Source: Rhodospirillales bacterium
GTDB taxonomy: Bacteria > Pseudomonadota > Alphaproteobacteria > Rhodospirillales > Casp-alpha2
DNA length: 40,884 nucleotides
Direction: 5' to 3'
Assembly: GCA_028825025.1 (NCBI GenBank)
Contig: JAPKAX010000005.1
Span: 1 to 40,884 of the forward strand
Positions 1 through 10,118 of this stretch are shown here, piece after piece. A program made the translations under genes and the position numbers. Under the pieces are notes generated by a model that worked only from the letters and a program-made list of their open reading frames with translations, was not told the origin of the DNA and searched no databases. The first letter of the stretch is position 1; every line of letters begins with the position of its first letter.

Positions 1-65
1 TTTGACCTACTGGCTCTAAATCGAGATAATACTTATTGTAATATAATCCACCTGGAGATTCCAAC

Positions 66-746
66 ATGCCTGCCCTTACAAATATAGATGCTTGCGTATT
101 CGATGCTTATGGAACCCTGTTTGATGTCAATGCCGCCGCAAAAAATTGCCAAGGTGACTTGGGTGATCAGTGGGCACCGTTAGCTCAAATCTGGCGTGAA
201 AAACAACTTCAATACACGTGGTTGCGTAGTTTGATGGATGAATACGTACCATTTTGGCAAGTCACCCAAGATGCTTTGGATTACGCATTGGCAACGCTAA
301 AAATAGGTGATGCTGATTTGCGCAAGCGATTGCTTGATATTTATTTACAATTGGGTGCTTATCCTGAAGTCTCAGGAATGCTGAAAACTCTTAAAGAGGC
401 TGGGCTGAAAACCGCAATTCTTTCAAATGGATCACCAGAAATGCTCGCGTCGGCCGTCTCAAATGCGGGTTTGGATGGTGTTTTAGACAACGTATTCTCG
501 GTTGAAAAATTAGGCATTTTTAAGCCCGCTTCTCGGGTTTATCAAATGGCTGTTGATGATTTAGGTGTTCCTAAGGAACGTATTTGTTTTATGTCGTCAA
601 ATGCTTGGGATGCATGTGGTGGCGCAAACTTTGGTTTCCGCGTAGTTTGGGTAAACCGGTTTGGTCAGGCTGAAGAAGGTCTTCCGGGGCAGCAAGAACA
701 TGAAATCACAAATTTATCAGAATTACCTCCTTTGTTTGGACTTTAA
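66..746 (+). CDS. HAD-superfamily L-2-haloacid dehalogenase (haloacid dehalogenase type II)
   Basis: 226 aa ORF; motifs FDAYGTLFDV, LSNGSPEML, FKPASRVYQ, CFMSSNAWDACGGANFGFRVVWVNR typical of L-2-haloacid dehalogenases. Confidence 0.88.
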   Translation: MPALTNIDACVFDAYGTLFDVNAAAKNCQGDLGDQWAPLAQIWREKQLQYTWLRSLMDEYVPFWQVTQDALDYALATLKIGDADLRKRLLDIYLQLGAYPEVSGMLKTLKEAGLKTAILSNGSPEMLASAVSNAGLDGVLDNVFSVEKLGIFKPASRVYQMAVDDLGVPKERICFMSSNAWDACGGANFGFRVVWVNRFGQAEEGLPGQQEHEITNLSELPPLFGL

Positions 747-749
747 GTA

Positions 750-1739
750 ATGACGACTTCGCTTCCCAAAACGCCGAACATAGATTGTGTTCGCTCAGCA
801 GCGGTGCGTATTCAATCTCATGTTGTACGTACGCCATTACTCGAATCCCCGCATTTAAACGCCATTGTTGGCGGGCGATTGTTGGTTAAGGCTGAACCCC
901 TACAGCGTACGGGTTCATTCAAATTTCGGGGCGCATTCAATACTCTTTTGCAATTAAGTGAAGCAGAGCGGGCAAAGGGCGTATTGGCTTATTCATCGGG
1001 TAACCATGCACAAGGTGTAGCTGCAGCAGCTGAAATTTTAGGCATTAAAGCAACAATATTAATGCCTCAAGACGCGCCAAAAGTTAAAGTTGAAAACACA
1101 ATGTCATATGGGGCGACGGTTGTTCATTTTAACCGCTATACAGAAAGCCGCGAAGAAATTGGAAAACAATTGGCTTTTGAAAGTGGTGCGGCTTTGGTCA
1201 AACCTTATGATGATGTGCGGGTTATTGCGGGCCAAGGCACTATGGGATTGGAAATTGCAGAGCAGTTGCATGAATTAGAAGTATCACCGGATGCTGTGCT
1301 TGCACCTTGTGGTGGTGGTGGCCTTATTTCAGGGCTGTCGTTGGCTATTAAAGCTGAATTTCCGGACGCTCAAATTTATAGCGCCGAGCCAGAGCATTAT
1401 GATGACACAGCCCAGTCCTTGGCAGCTCAGCGCATCATAGCTGTAGAGCCGAAACACAAAACCATTTGTGATTCGATTATGACGCCTGAACCCGGGGAAT
1501 TAACGTTCTCTATCATTCGGAATTTATTGAGCGGCGGCCTTGTTGTCTCAGAAGAAGAGACCCGAAACGCCATGTGTCATGCGTTCAATCGTTTGAAATT
1601 GGTAGTTGAGCCGGGTGGCTGTGTTGCGTTGGCGGCATTGCTAAGTCATAAAATCGACGTTAAAGGCAAAACGGTTGTCGCCGTGTGCTCAGGCGGTAAT
1701 GTTGATGCCGCGCTCTATGCTGAAATCTTGGCTGGTTAA
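750..1739 (+). CDS. PLP-dependent threonine dehydratase / serine racemase-like protein
   Basis: 329 aa; GSFKFRGAFN (PLP lysine), SSGNHAQGVA, PCGGGGLISG motifs of fold-type II PLP enzymes. Confidence 0.88.
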   Translation: MTTSLPKTPNIDCVRSAAVRIQSHVVRTPLLESPHLNAIVGGRLLVKAEPLQRTGSFKFRGAFNTLLQLSEAERAKGVLAYSSGNHAQGVAAAAEILGIKATILMPQDAPKVKVENTMSYGATVVHFNRYTESREEIGKQLAFESGAALVKPYDDVRVIAGQGTMGLEIAEQLHELEVSPDAVLAPCGGGGLISGLSLAIKAEFPDAQIYSAEPEHYDDTAQSLAAQRIIAVEPKHKTICDSIMTPEPGELTFSIIRNLLSGGLVVSEEETRNAMCHAFNRLKLVVEPGGCVALAALLSHKIDVKGKTVVAVCSGGNVDAALYAEILAG

Positions 1740-2191
1740 GCGATCATAGTTTTTGGCTGTTCTTTAAGAGCGACAGGTTTTGCTATACCTTGAGGGTCAA
1801 CTTGATCTTTCTTTTGCACCATGCGCTTACAGTGACCTTCTAAAAAGGCCCCCGTCTCAATGGCTAGGTCTTCATGCAATATATCGCCAATAACGTGGGC
1901 TGATTTTGCCAATTCAACAGAGCGGGCTTTTATTTGCCCAGTTACATTACCATGCACAATAACCAAATCTGCAACAATATTACCGATTATATGAGCCCCT
2001 TCGCCAACTAGCAAAGAATGTGCTCGAATGTCCCCATCGATAGCACCATCAACCTGAATTTCACCCTGACTTTGAATGTCACCAACAATATGTAAGTCAG
2101 CACTTATAAGCGAGGGTGCTGCTGGCTTTGCTGGAACGGCTGGTGTTTGTGAAATTAAGTTGCTTGAATCTTTACTACTTCTGGAAAACAT
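1736..2191 (-). CDS. Bactofilin family polymer-forming cytoskeletal protein
   Basis: Repetitive IVGDIQSQGEIQVDGAIDGDIRAHSLLVGEGAHIIGNI beta-helix; start taken at MFSRSSKD (2191) rather than the 2236 ORF start. Confidence 0.88.
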   Translation of the reverse strand: MFSRSSKDSSNLISQTPAVPAKPAAPSLISADLHIVGDIQSQGEIQVDGAIDGDIRAHSLLVGEGAHIIGNIVADLVIVHGNVTGQIKARSVELAKSAHVIGDILHEDLAIETGAFLEGHCKRMVQKKDQVDPQGIAKPVALKEQPKTMIA

Positions 2192-3515
2192 TTTGCCCTG
2201 CCTTAATAAATTTTGATGGATTCTTCGATTTTCCATTGAAGACTACTTCGTAGTGTAAATGCGCCCCTGTAGTTCGGCCTGAATTGCCCAAAAGTCCAAT
2301 TTTGTCGCGAAATTTCACTTTTTGTCCTTTTTTGACCAAAAAGCTATCCAAATGCCCATAACGGGTTTTAAGCCCTGCGCCATGATTAATGACGATCAAG
2401 CGGCCGTAATTACCTTTCCAGCCGGCAAATGTTACTACGCCGCTGGCTGGAGCATAAATTTTAGATTTACGTGCGCTTGCCATATCAAGGCCGTAATGCG
2501 CGGACCATTTTTTGTTTTTTGGGTCCCGGCGCTTACCAAACCGCGAGGTGACTCTGTAGTTACTGAGGGGAGCTGTTAAAGGAATACGGGTCATTACGGT
2601 TTGCAACGATTCTAATCGATCAATATAGCTATCCAGATTATCAAGATTTGCCCTAAGTTGACCGCCCGGCTTTGAATCCGAAGACGTTGGAATAAACGGA
2701 CCACCTTGGCCTTTTGGCAGGCTGGTGTCGAGTTTGAGAACTTTATCTACCGATAACCCCGCCATTTTGATAATTTTTTCGTGGCTTTCAATCGATTGAA
2801 CCGCGCGTGCTGTCAGGCGCTGTACGGATGTTTCTTGATCATCCTGTAATTGGGCCAGGCGTGTTTCCAATCGTTCGATTTCGCTGCGCCGTTGAGCTTC
2901 TAGGTCCTTCAGTTCACGGCGTACACGAGTACTTTCGAATAAGGCCATGTTGCGTTCTGCCATTACAGAATTCAAGTCATCTTCAACATTTGATAGGTTG
3001 TCTTTAAGTGAAAAATTTCTTGATGCGGTATCGCGAAGCTGGTTTTCGATTCCAACCAATTCCAATTTTAATTTTTCGCGTGCGCCTTCAATTTTTCCAC
3101 GCTCAGTCTGTGTTACAACTAATTGCTGAGATACGCTGTTTAAGCTTTGGCGTAGAGATGAGTTCTTTTCAACCAAACCCAACATCAAAAAGTGGTTGCT
3201 TTCTAAATCTTCTGTAATACCGCTGAATTTTTTTTGATACTCGGCGACTTCTCCCAAAAGGCTATGATATGCAAGGCGGGCGTTTGATATTTTGTTGTCT
3301 TTAATATCTACAATTTTAACGTGCTGTGAATAGCTCCAACTGGAAAATCCTATCCACATGAGCGCAGCAGCCATCAAACAGGCAAAAGTAGCTTGAAATG
3401 GAGTTGATATTTTTAAAAATTTAACGTGACCGTTCGTCCGAATATGAACTTGTCGTTCAGGAAACCAAAGTAGCACGCGCCCAATGATCGATTTTGGGAG
3501 TTTCTTGTTTATCAT
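2175..3515 (-). CDS. M23 family metallopeptidase with N-terminal TM segment and coiled coil
   Basis: C-terminal YRVTSRFGKRRDPKNKKWSAHYGLDMA...GHLHYEVVFNGK (LytM/M23 motif HxGxDxA, HLHYE); start MINKKLP at 3515 preferred over 3563. Confidence 0.88.
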   Translation of the reverse strand: MINKKLPKSIIGRVLLWFPERQVHIRTNGHVKFLKISTPFQATFACLMAAALMWIGFSSWSYSQHVKIVDIKDNKISNARLAYHSLLGEVAEYQKKFSGITEDLESNHFLMLGLVEKNSSLRQSLNSVSQQLVVTQTERGKIEGAREKLKLELVGIENQLRDTASRNFSLKDNLSNVEDDLNSVMAERNMALFESTRVRRELKDLEAQRRSEIERLETRLAQLQDDQETSVQRLTARAVQSIESHEKIIKMAGLSVDKVLKLDTSLPKGQGGPFIPTSSDSKPGGQLRANLDNLDSYIDRLESLQTVMTRIPLTAPLSNYRVTSRFGKRRDPKNKKWSAHYGLDMASARKSKIYAPASGVVTFAGWKGNYGRLIVINHGAGLKTRYGHLDSFLVKKGQKVKFRDKIGLLGNSGRTTGAHLHYEVVFNGKSKNPSKFIKAGQNVFQK

Positions 3516-3769
3516 TCCGTATCCCTCAGCATCGGTCCCTGCCGTAAACATGTTGTATTGCATTTTTGCGTTTGCAAAAAGCCATAATCATTGGATTTAT
3601 ATAGTTTCAAATTTTTGAGCTAACACACCTAATTATATAGGATACAAATCTATATTTTAAGGCATTTCCATGCAAGGAAATTATCGTAAATGTGAAGATA
3701 AATTGAACGAATACATATGCTGACTGTAGGTAACTGGACAATTGTTATTTAAAGATTTAGACATCAATT

Positions 3770-4276
3770 ATGGATGAATTATCAGTCTCAGCAAGTAAAA
3801 CGAGCGCGAATCCGAGTTTGCGATCCCCTGGTGTTTTATTAGCAACGTGGTTTGGGTTTGGGTATTTACCTAAAGCCCCCGGAACATGGGGCTCGCTTGC
3901 CGCCCTTCCTTGCGCGTGGGTTATTTCGGTGTATTGGGGTGGATGGGCCCTTTTTGCTGCCAGTATAGTGGTTTTTGTCATCGGAATTTGGGCATCAAAT
4001 GTTTATATGGCCCAATCCTGCGCCCATGACCCCGGCCCCGTTGTTATTGATGAAGTGGCTGGGCAATGGCTAACCTTAGCTTTCGTACCAACAGACCTGA
4101 TAATTTATGCCGTTGGATTCGTTTTATTTCGTTTAGCCGATATTTTTAAGCCGTGGCCTGCGCGCTGGGCAGATCAAAAAGTCGACGGTGGCTTAGGGGT
4201 CATGCTTGATGACATTTTAGCAGCTATTTATTCTGGCGGCGCTGTTTACGTTCTTCACCAAATGAAAGTCATTTAA
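3770..4276 (+). CDS. pgpA: Phosphatidylglycerophosphatase A
   Basis: 168 aa; WFGFGYLPKAPGTWGSLAALP, DPGPVVIDEVAGQWLTL motifs. Confidence 0.9.
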   Translation: MDELSVSASKTSANPSLRSPGVLLATWFGFGYLPKAPGTWGSLAALPCAWVISVYWGGWALFAASIVVFVIGIWASNVYMAQSCAHDPGPVVIDEVAGQWLTLAFVPTDLIIYAVGFVLFRLADIFKPWPARWADQKVDGGLGVMLDDILAAIYSGGAVYVLHQMKVI

Positions 4277-4277
4277 G

Positions 4278-4769
4278 ATGTTCCCAGATGAAATTTTACA
4301 GGCAGCCGAACAGCTTTTAAAGCGCTGCCGGGACGCTGAGCTACAAATTGTGACAGCAGAATCGTGCACAGGTGGGTTAATTGCCGGGTGTTTAACAGCG
4401 ATTGCTGGATCATCTGATGTGGTTGATCGTGGGTTTATTACGTATACCAACCAAGCCAAACACCAAATGTTGGGTGTCCCAAATTCACACTTCGATACCG
4501 TTGGCGCTGTTAGTGAAGACGTTGCTCGCGCAATGGCTGAAGGGGCAATAATTCATTCAGATGGCGACGTTAGCCTATCTGTGACCGGGGTTGCAGGGCC
4601 TGGCGGCGGCTCTGACGAAAAACCTGTTGGGCTTGTTCATATGGCTGTTGGGCGCAAAAATGGTGCCACTTTGCATGAACGTCATGTTTTTACAGGAGAT
4701 AGAACTGCTGTTCGAATGGCAACGATAAAATTTGGATTATTACTTATAAACAAATCATTAGATAAATAA
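4278..4769 (+). CDS. CinA family protein (C-terminal nicotinamide-nucleotide amidase domain only)
   Basis: TAESCTGGLIAGCLTAIAGSSDVVDRGFITYTNQAK, SVTGVAGPGGGSDEKPVGLVH. Confidence 0.92.
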   Translation: MFPDEILQAAEQLLKRCRDAELQIVTAESCTGGLIAGCLTAIAGSSDVVDRGFITYTNQAKHQMLGVPNSHFDTVGAVSEDVARAMAEGAIIHSDGDVSLSVTGVAGPGGGSDEKPVGLVHMAVGRKNGATLHERHVFTGDRTAVRMATIKFGLLLINKSLDK

Positions 4770-4796
4770 CTTCACTTAATACAGGAACTTAATTTA

Positions 4797-6002
4797 ATGA
4801 AAGTAAGAGAAATTGAAACCATCTACGTGGATGAATTACCAAATGTGCTTTGGGTGCAAGTTCATACCGATGAAGGCTTGATTGGATTAGGCGAAACCTT
4901 TTTTGGAGCTGATGCCGTTGGATCTCATATTCATGAATTTATTGCACCTTATTTAATCGGCAAAAACCCGTTAGAGATCGAAAAACATTCAAGCCGGATG
5001 ACTGGATATGCCGGGCGCGGTGGTTCTGGGGCTGAAATGCGCGCAACATCTGCTGTCGATATAGCCTTGTGGGATATTTGGGGGCAATCGGCCAATCAGC
5101 CGATTTACCAAATGTTGGGCGGTGCATCGCGCGATAAGGTGCGGGTTTACAATACGTGTGCCGGATACACCTATGTGCGGAAGGCATCGGCTCAAGTAAC
5201 GGCCAATTTTGGCTTGAACGCGAAAAAAAACGTCGGTCCTTATGAAGATTTGGAAGGCTTTTTAAACACATCCGATGAATTGGCCAAAAGCTTGTTAGAA
5301 ATGGGCATTCGAGGCATGAAAATCTGGCCGTTTGACTTTGCAGCCGAAGCATCCGGCGGCACTTACATCTCGAACGCAGATTTAAAAAAAGCCATCGAGC
5401 CGTTCGAGAAAATTCGCAATGCGGTTGGCGATAAAATGGAAGTCATGTGTGAATTACATTCTTTGTGGAATGTGCCCACGGCCAAACGCATTTGCCATGC
5501 CCTTAAAGACTTTGATCTGACATGGATTGAAGATCCTGTTCATATGGAGCATATGCGAAATATTGGGAAAGTTGCTGATTCCACTGATACCCCCATTGCC
5601 GTGGGTGAATTGTTGGGTGGTAAAGCGCAGTTCAGAAGTTTACTTGAACAGGCGGATATCGGCTTGGCAATTATGGACATTGTTTGGGGCGGTGGATTAA
5701 CCGAAGCCCGCAAAGTTGCTGCCATGTGTGATGCCCATGGGGTGCCGTTCACTGGTCACGATTGCACCGGCCCTGTAGCACTGACTGCTGCCACCCACAT
5801 GTCGCTTCATGCCCCTAATACTTTCATTCAAGAATTAGTTCGAGCGTTTTATTATGGCTGGTATCAAGATTTCGTCACCGCCCTTCCACCTGTCAAAGAC
5901 GGCTTTATCAGCGCACCAGATGGCGCTGGACTAGGGATAGCGTTAAACCCAGATGTGTTTAAGCGTGCTGACGTTCGGACACGGAAATCTAAAGCTAAAT
6001 AA
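4797..6002 (+). CDS. Mandelate racemase / muconate lactonizing enzyme (enolase superfamily)
   Basis: 401 aa; RGMKIWPFDFAA, MCELHSLWN, WIEDPVHMEHM, HDCTGPV motifs. Confidence 0.88.
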   Translation: MKVREIETIYVDELPNVLWVQVHTDEGLIGLGETFFGADAVGSHIHEFIAPYLIGKNPLEIEKHSSRMTGYAGRGGSGAEMRATSAVDIALWDIWGQSANQPIYQMLGGASRDKVRVYNTCAGYTYVRKASAQVTANFGLNAKKNVGPYEDLEGFLNTSDELAKSLLEMGIRGMKIWPFDFAAEASGGTYISNADLKKAIEPFEKIRNAVGDKMEVMCELHSLWNVPTAKRICHALKDFDLTWIEDPVHMEHMRNIGKVADSTDTPIAVGELLGGKAQFRSLLEQADIGLAIMDIVWGGGLTEARKVAAMCDAHGVPFTGHDCTGPVALTAATHMSLHAPNTFIQELVRAFYYGWYQDFVTALPPVKDGFISAPDGAGLGIALNPDVFKRADVRTRKSKAK

Positions 6003-6007
6003 TGGTG

Positions 6008-8062
6008 TTATTCTGAAATACGGCTTCTTTTGCGGTCCCAGTTTTCGGCGTATTCACAACAGCGCTCAACATCTTCTTCAAGCATCAAAGCGTCTGCGAC
6101 CAAAGCGTCGCAGGCAGTTTTGATTGCATTTGCGTACCCTGCTTTATCTAAATAGCGTTCTAAAACGGAAAGCCTAGGGTCGCCTGATCTTTGTTGTTCG
6201 GCGCGCTTGAAGGGAAACGGGATCATGCTGCCTGAAAACCAATGCTGTGCGCCTTCACCAAAGCCGGTGCTGCGCACATTCCATCCTGTGTATGTTGCCA
6301 AAGGTGCGCTCACCATGGGCGCACGGACACCGGCTAAGTCGTTACCATCAGCATCAACTACCGGGACTAAGACGGTATAGGCATTAAGGGTTATCAATTT
6401 AGGTGGAAATTTGGGTAAAATTCCGGTTTCTATGTCAGCCCCAAAATCGAAATGAGATAATTCATTTAAGCCGTCTGGAAGTGATGCACACTGAATATTT
6501 GGGAAACTCGATTTCCACGTCTTGAAATCAACAAGGGTGCCATCGCTCTTATTTGGGATGCGGCTATCGGGTGGCGGGGTGCCGTTTGTGGCCCAGGCGT
6601 CCATGGCATCCAGCATCGCCCTAAATAACATTGAAGTACGGACGATATTAATATCATTTTTACAGATACCGCGTTTTGGGCGGTCGGCGTTTGGGTCGGC
6701 ATAATGTTGCGATGAAGACCATAAATAAATCCGCACGTTTTCAGGAATATCTAAATCATTACCTTGGCTGTCGGTGTGAACAAGTGACCCGCGCCTTTGC
6801 CAATATTCGGTTGCTGTTTGGGTGTGCAGAACTAATGGGTCGGTATCTGGATGCTTTAAAATGCCGTCTGTTTTTCCGGTTACGTGATCGGTAGTCATCG
6901 AATAAGCAAAAGGGAAACGATCCGCCGGGTTGTCATGTGTTTCATACATTTGGCCTGCCGGGCTGGTGCCAGAGGCAAAGCGGTGGTTCAACCCCATGCG
7001 ACCCGCACCTGCCACATGGGGCATTACGCCATCAAAGACTTGGCGGCCTTTGGCATCTGCATTAAAGCCTAAATATAAACCATCGCGGATGGCCCGCCCG
7101 GTTTGTGAACGGCCCCAGCTGTAAGCTTTTTCAATTGCGTGCGTACCGCCTAGGGGGTTGGGAGCACCCGAACTATCCACATCGTCGTATTTGAAAAAGC
7201 TTATTAAATCGCGAACAACAACGTGCCCAAGCCCCATAACAAGTGGGTCTTGGCCTTCGTAAACTAGCTCGTATATCCAACCCGCATCAAACCCAGATGG
7301 CATATGAATGTGTAGTGTAGATGGGACCAGCGCGGTTTCTGTACCCTGCCCGTCTAAGCCATGGCCGGATTCTTTGCGGGCAAACATCCAATCACTTGGG
7401 TCAATCAATTGACGCTTATCGTTGGCATATTGGCGTTTGGTGAGCTTAGCCTGAGTGGTATCCATAGACACCGTAGGGTGGCCGCGAGTTGAGGTGAAGC
7501 CGCTGACAGGTAATGTATCATTACACGCACCATCCATAACATATTCGGTGCGGACCCGACCCGTTACGGGCGAACCATCGGGTTGAATAGCTGTTGGTAA
7601 ATCAAGAGTATAGCGCCCGCCGCCGCGGTAAATATCGCCCTGCCATGCGGCCAAAAGGAACGAATAACCACGGCGGAACAAAAATCCATTCCCTGCGTGC
7701 TCAGGCGTCGTTGGATCGTTCGAGCCTGCTGCATCATTGAAAAATTGTAAAGCCCGAGCATTGCCCCGGTTGCCATAATCATAAAATAGACGGCGGTTTC
7801 CCTTCGCCATATCAATAGGTTTTAATAGACAAAAGTCAGATGAACACTCTATAAGGCCCTGCGCATTTACAGATGCCAGCTCGATATCCGTGATCCCTGC
7901 TTGCCCAGGCGCCTTGGGATCTATGGCAAAGTGAATGCGGCCTTTTATCTTTTCATATGCCCCCACATCGTCAAATTCCATGCCGTATGCGAACTGTGAT
8001 GTTTCTGTAATATCTATGGTGATCAAGGTTGAGTTGTCCTTATTAATTGCGTTGGGGGCCAT
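6008..8062 (-). CDS. Alpha/beta hydrolase domain-containing protein (large, about 680 aa secondary-metabolite-type family)
   Basis: FDDVGAYEKIKGRIHFAIDP, GNRRLFYDYGNRGN, YSWGRSQTGRAIRDGLY (nucleophile-elbow-like); start set at MAPNAINK (8062). Confidence 0.7.
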   Translation of the reverse strand: MAPNAINKDNSTLITIDITETSQFAYGMEFDDVGAYEKIKGRIHFAIDPKAPGQAGITDIELASVNAQGLIECSSDFCLLKPIDMAKGNRRLFYDYGNRGNARALQFFNDAAGSNDPTTPEHAGNGFLFRRGYSFLLAAWQGDIYRGGGRYTLDLPTAIQPDGSPVTGRVRTEYVMDGACNDTLPVSGFTSTRGHPTVSMDTTQAKLTKRQYANDKRQLIDPSDWMFARKESGHGLDGQGTETALVPSTLHIHMPSGFDAGWIYELVYEGQDPLVMGLGHVVVRDLISFFKYDDVDSSGAPNPLGGTHAIEKAYSWGRSQTGRAIRDGLYLGFNADAKGRQVFDGVMPHVAGAGRMGLNHRFASGTSPAGQMYETHDNPADRFPFAYSMTTDHVTGKTDGILKHPDTDPLVLHTQTATEYWQRRGSLVHTDSQGNDLDIPENVRIYLWSSSQHYADPNADRPKRGICKNDINIVRTSMLFRAMLDAMDAWATNGTPPPDSRIPNKSDGTLVDFKTWKSSFPNIQCASLPDGLNELSHFDFGADIETGILPKFPPKLITLNAYTVLVPVVDADGNDLAGVRAPMVSAPLATYTGWNVRSTGFGEGAQHWFSGSMIPFPFKRAEQQRSGDPRLSVLERYLDKAGYANAIKTACDALVADALMLEEDVERCCEYAENWDRKRSRISE

Positions 8063-8486
8063 AAATTTTGTGAGCACGGGCTTCAAATGCATTGATCATT
8101 TTTTGCACGGCTTCGTTAAACACAACGCCAATGGCTTTTTGTAAAATCATTGATTTAAACTCGAAATCCACATAAAACTCAATTTCGCAGCCCCCCTCAC
8201 CCATGGGGTTAAATATCCAGTGATTGTTTAAATATTTAAACGGGCCATCCAAGTATTCAACATCTAAGCGATATGGCGGATCAAGGCTGATGCGTGTTGT
8301 GAATTTTTCACGAAAAACTTTGAAGCCGATAATCATATCGGCATTGATTTGGGCTGGATCGCATTTGTGGATACGCAAAGCGATACACCAAGGCAGAAAC
8401 TCAGGATATTTTTCAACGTCAGAAACCAATGCGTACAACTGTTCCGGTGTGTATGGAAGTTGGCATTTTTCGGCATGTGTTGGCAT
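8043..8486 (-). CDS. START-like coenzyme Q-binding protein COQ10 / RatA family
   Basis: YTPEQLYALVSDVEKYPEFLPWCIALRI...GPFKYLNNHWIFNPMGEGGCEIEFYVDFEFKS; located next to lipA as in many alphaproteobacteria. Confidence 0.9.
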   Translation of the reverse strand: MPTHAEKCQLPYTPEQLYALVSDVEKYPEFLPWCIALRIHKCDPAQINADMIIGFKVFREKFTTRISLDPPYRLDVEYLDGPFKYLNNHWIFNPMGEGGCEIEFYVDFEFKSMILQKAIGVVFNEAVQKMINAFEARAHKIYGPQRN

Positions 8487-8491
8487 TGGGT

Positions 8492-9466
8492 TTAAGCGTT
8501 CGCCAATTTAGTCAAACGAGCTTTGCGTAGTTGGGTGAAGTCATCATCGGCATGATAGGATGAACGGGTCAGCGGTGTTGAGGCGACGTGTAAAAAACCT
8601 TTAGCCAGTCCAAGGCGTTTAAGCTCTGCAAACTCATCGGGCGTCACGAAGCGATCAATCGGTGCATGGCGGGGTGTTGGTGCCAAATATTGGCCGATAG
8701 TCAAAAAATCAACATCAGCAGAGCGCAAATCGTCCATCACTTGCAACACTTCTTCGCGGGTTTCACCCAATCCAACCATAATTCCAGATTTTGTAAAAAT
8801 GCTCGGATCAAGCGTTTTTGCATCACTTAACAGCTTTAAGGAATTAAAATAACGCGCGCCGGGGCGGATTGATGGGTAAAGCCGTGGGACGGTTTCAAGA
8901 TTGTGATTAAAAACATCTGGTTTTGCTTCTATAATTGGTGCCAGTGATCCTTTTTTATCCCGGAAATCGGGGGTTAAGATTTCAATCGTGGTATTGGGGG
9001 AACTTTCCCGTACCAATTCAATGCATCGGACAAACTGGTTCGCGCCACCGTCCTCTAGATCATCACGGTCGACGGAGGTAATGACAATGTGCCGCATTCC
9101 CATTTTGGCTACAGAAATCGCTAAGTTTTCAGGCTCCATTGGGTCTACAGCATTGGGTTTTCCTGTTTCGACATTGCAAAACGCACAAGCGCGGGTGCAA
9201 ATGCTGCCCAAAATCATCACCGTTGCATGTTTGGCAGACCAGCATTCGCCAATATTTGGGCATGCTGCTTCTTCGCATACGGTATTCAGATTATGTTCAC
9301 GCATCAGTTTACGGGTCTCGCCATAAATCTTTGACGTTGGCGCTTTTACGCGGATCCAATCCGGTTTTCGCAGATGTGGATTTTCAGGTTTGTTGACCTT
9401 TTCCGGATGGCGATGCTTCGTGATGTTTTCAACGTTACTCATGCTTAGGACCCTCTCGTTTGCCAC
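8492..9466 (-). CDS. lipA: Lipoyl synthase
   Basis: [39 protein letters not shown] (both Cys clusters, CxxxCxxC radical-SAM motif). Confidence 0.97.
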   Translation of the reverse strand: MANERVLSMSNVENITKHRHPEKVNKPENPHLRKPDWIRVKAPTSKIYGETRKLMREHNLNTVCEEAACPNIGECWSAKHATVMILGSICTRACAFCNVETGKPNAVDPMEPENLAISVAKMGMRHIVITSVDRDDLEDGGANQFVRCIELVRESSPNTTIEILTPDFRDKKGSLAPIIEAKPDVFNHNLETVPRLYPSIRPGARYFNSLKLLSDAKTLDPSIFTKSGIMVGLGETREEVLQVMDDLRSADVDFLTIGQYLAPTPRHAPIDRFVTPDEFAELKRLGLAKGFLHVASTPLTRSSYHADDDFTQLRKARLTKLANA

Positions 9467-9620
9467 ATTAATAATATAAGCGTCAATCTCTAAACTTCAC
9501 GTACTTAGTTTGTGTTCTTTGAATGTCATTTAACAAAAATCAAAGATACTTGATGATTTGGCCATTATTATTTTTGAAATCGTAAAATATTGATCTGCCC
9601 TAAAGATTAAGGGAATTCTT

Positions 9621-10088
9621 ATGAAAATTACCGACGCGCTTCTAGGTGAACACGGAATTAATTATATCTTATTTTCCCATACCCGCGATACGGTTGATAA
9701 CAGCCATGTCCTTCAAGGTATTTCAAATTCAGTATCTGTGTTAGGGCACGTCCTTATGGATCATGTGCAGGTTGAGGATGACCTGTTATTTCCCAAATTA
9801 GAACCGTACTTAGGTCAAATAGGTCCGCTTGCGGTTATGCGAATGGAACATCATGGTCCTGAGGACCTACTTGAGAAGTCAAAAAATGAAACGGATGTCC
9901 GTACATTAAAGTTTATTCTTACTGAGTTTTTAGATCTGAGGTATTCACATTTCCGTAAAGAGGAAATGTTGTTGTTTTGCATGGCGCAGCAAATTCTGGA
10001 CAAACAGAAACTGATTGAGTTAGGCCAACAATGGGCAGATAGCCGAGATGTTACAATTGATGGGCATGGCTGCCTAGGGGCTGCTTAA
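9621..10088 (+). CDS. Hemerythrin-like (HHE) domain protein
   Basis: 155 aa; spaced His/Glu (LLGEHGINYILFSH, HVLMDHVQVEDDLLFPKLE, EHHGPEDLL, HFRKEEMLLF). Confidence 0.75.
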   Translation: MKITDALLGEHGINYILFSHTRDTVDNSHVLQGISNSVSVLGHVLMDHVQVEDDLLFPKLEPYLGQIGPLAVMRMEHHGPEDLLEKSKNETDVRTLKFILTEFLDLRYSHFRKEEMLLFCMAQQILDKQKLIELGQQWADSRDVTIDGHGCLGAA

Positions 10089-10118
10089 CTAACGAGTCCT
10101 GAATACTACCCCTTTAAT

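Noticed and set aside
4939-5352. 137-aa minus-strand ORF
   Set aside because: Antisense to the enolase-superfamily gene, no recognisable motifs.
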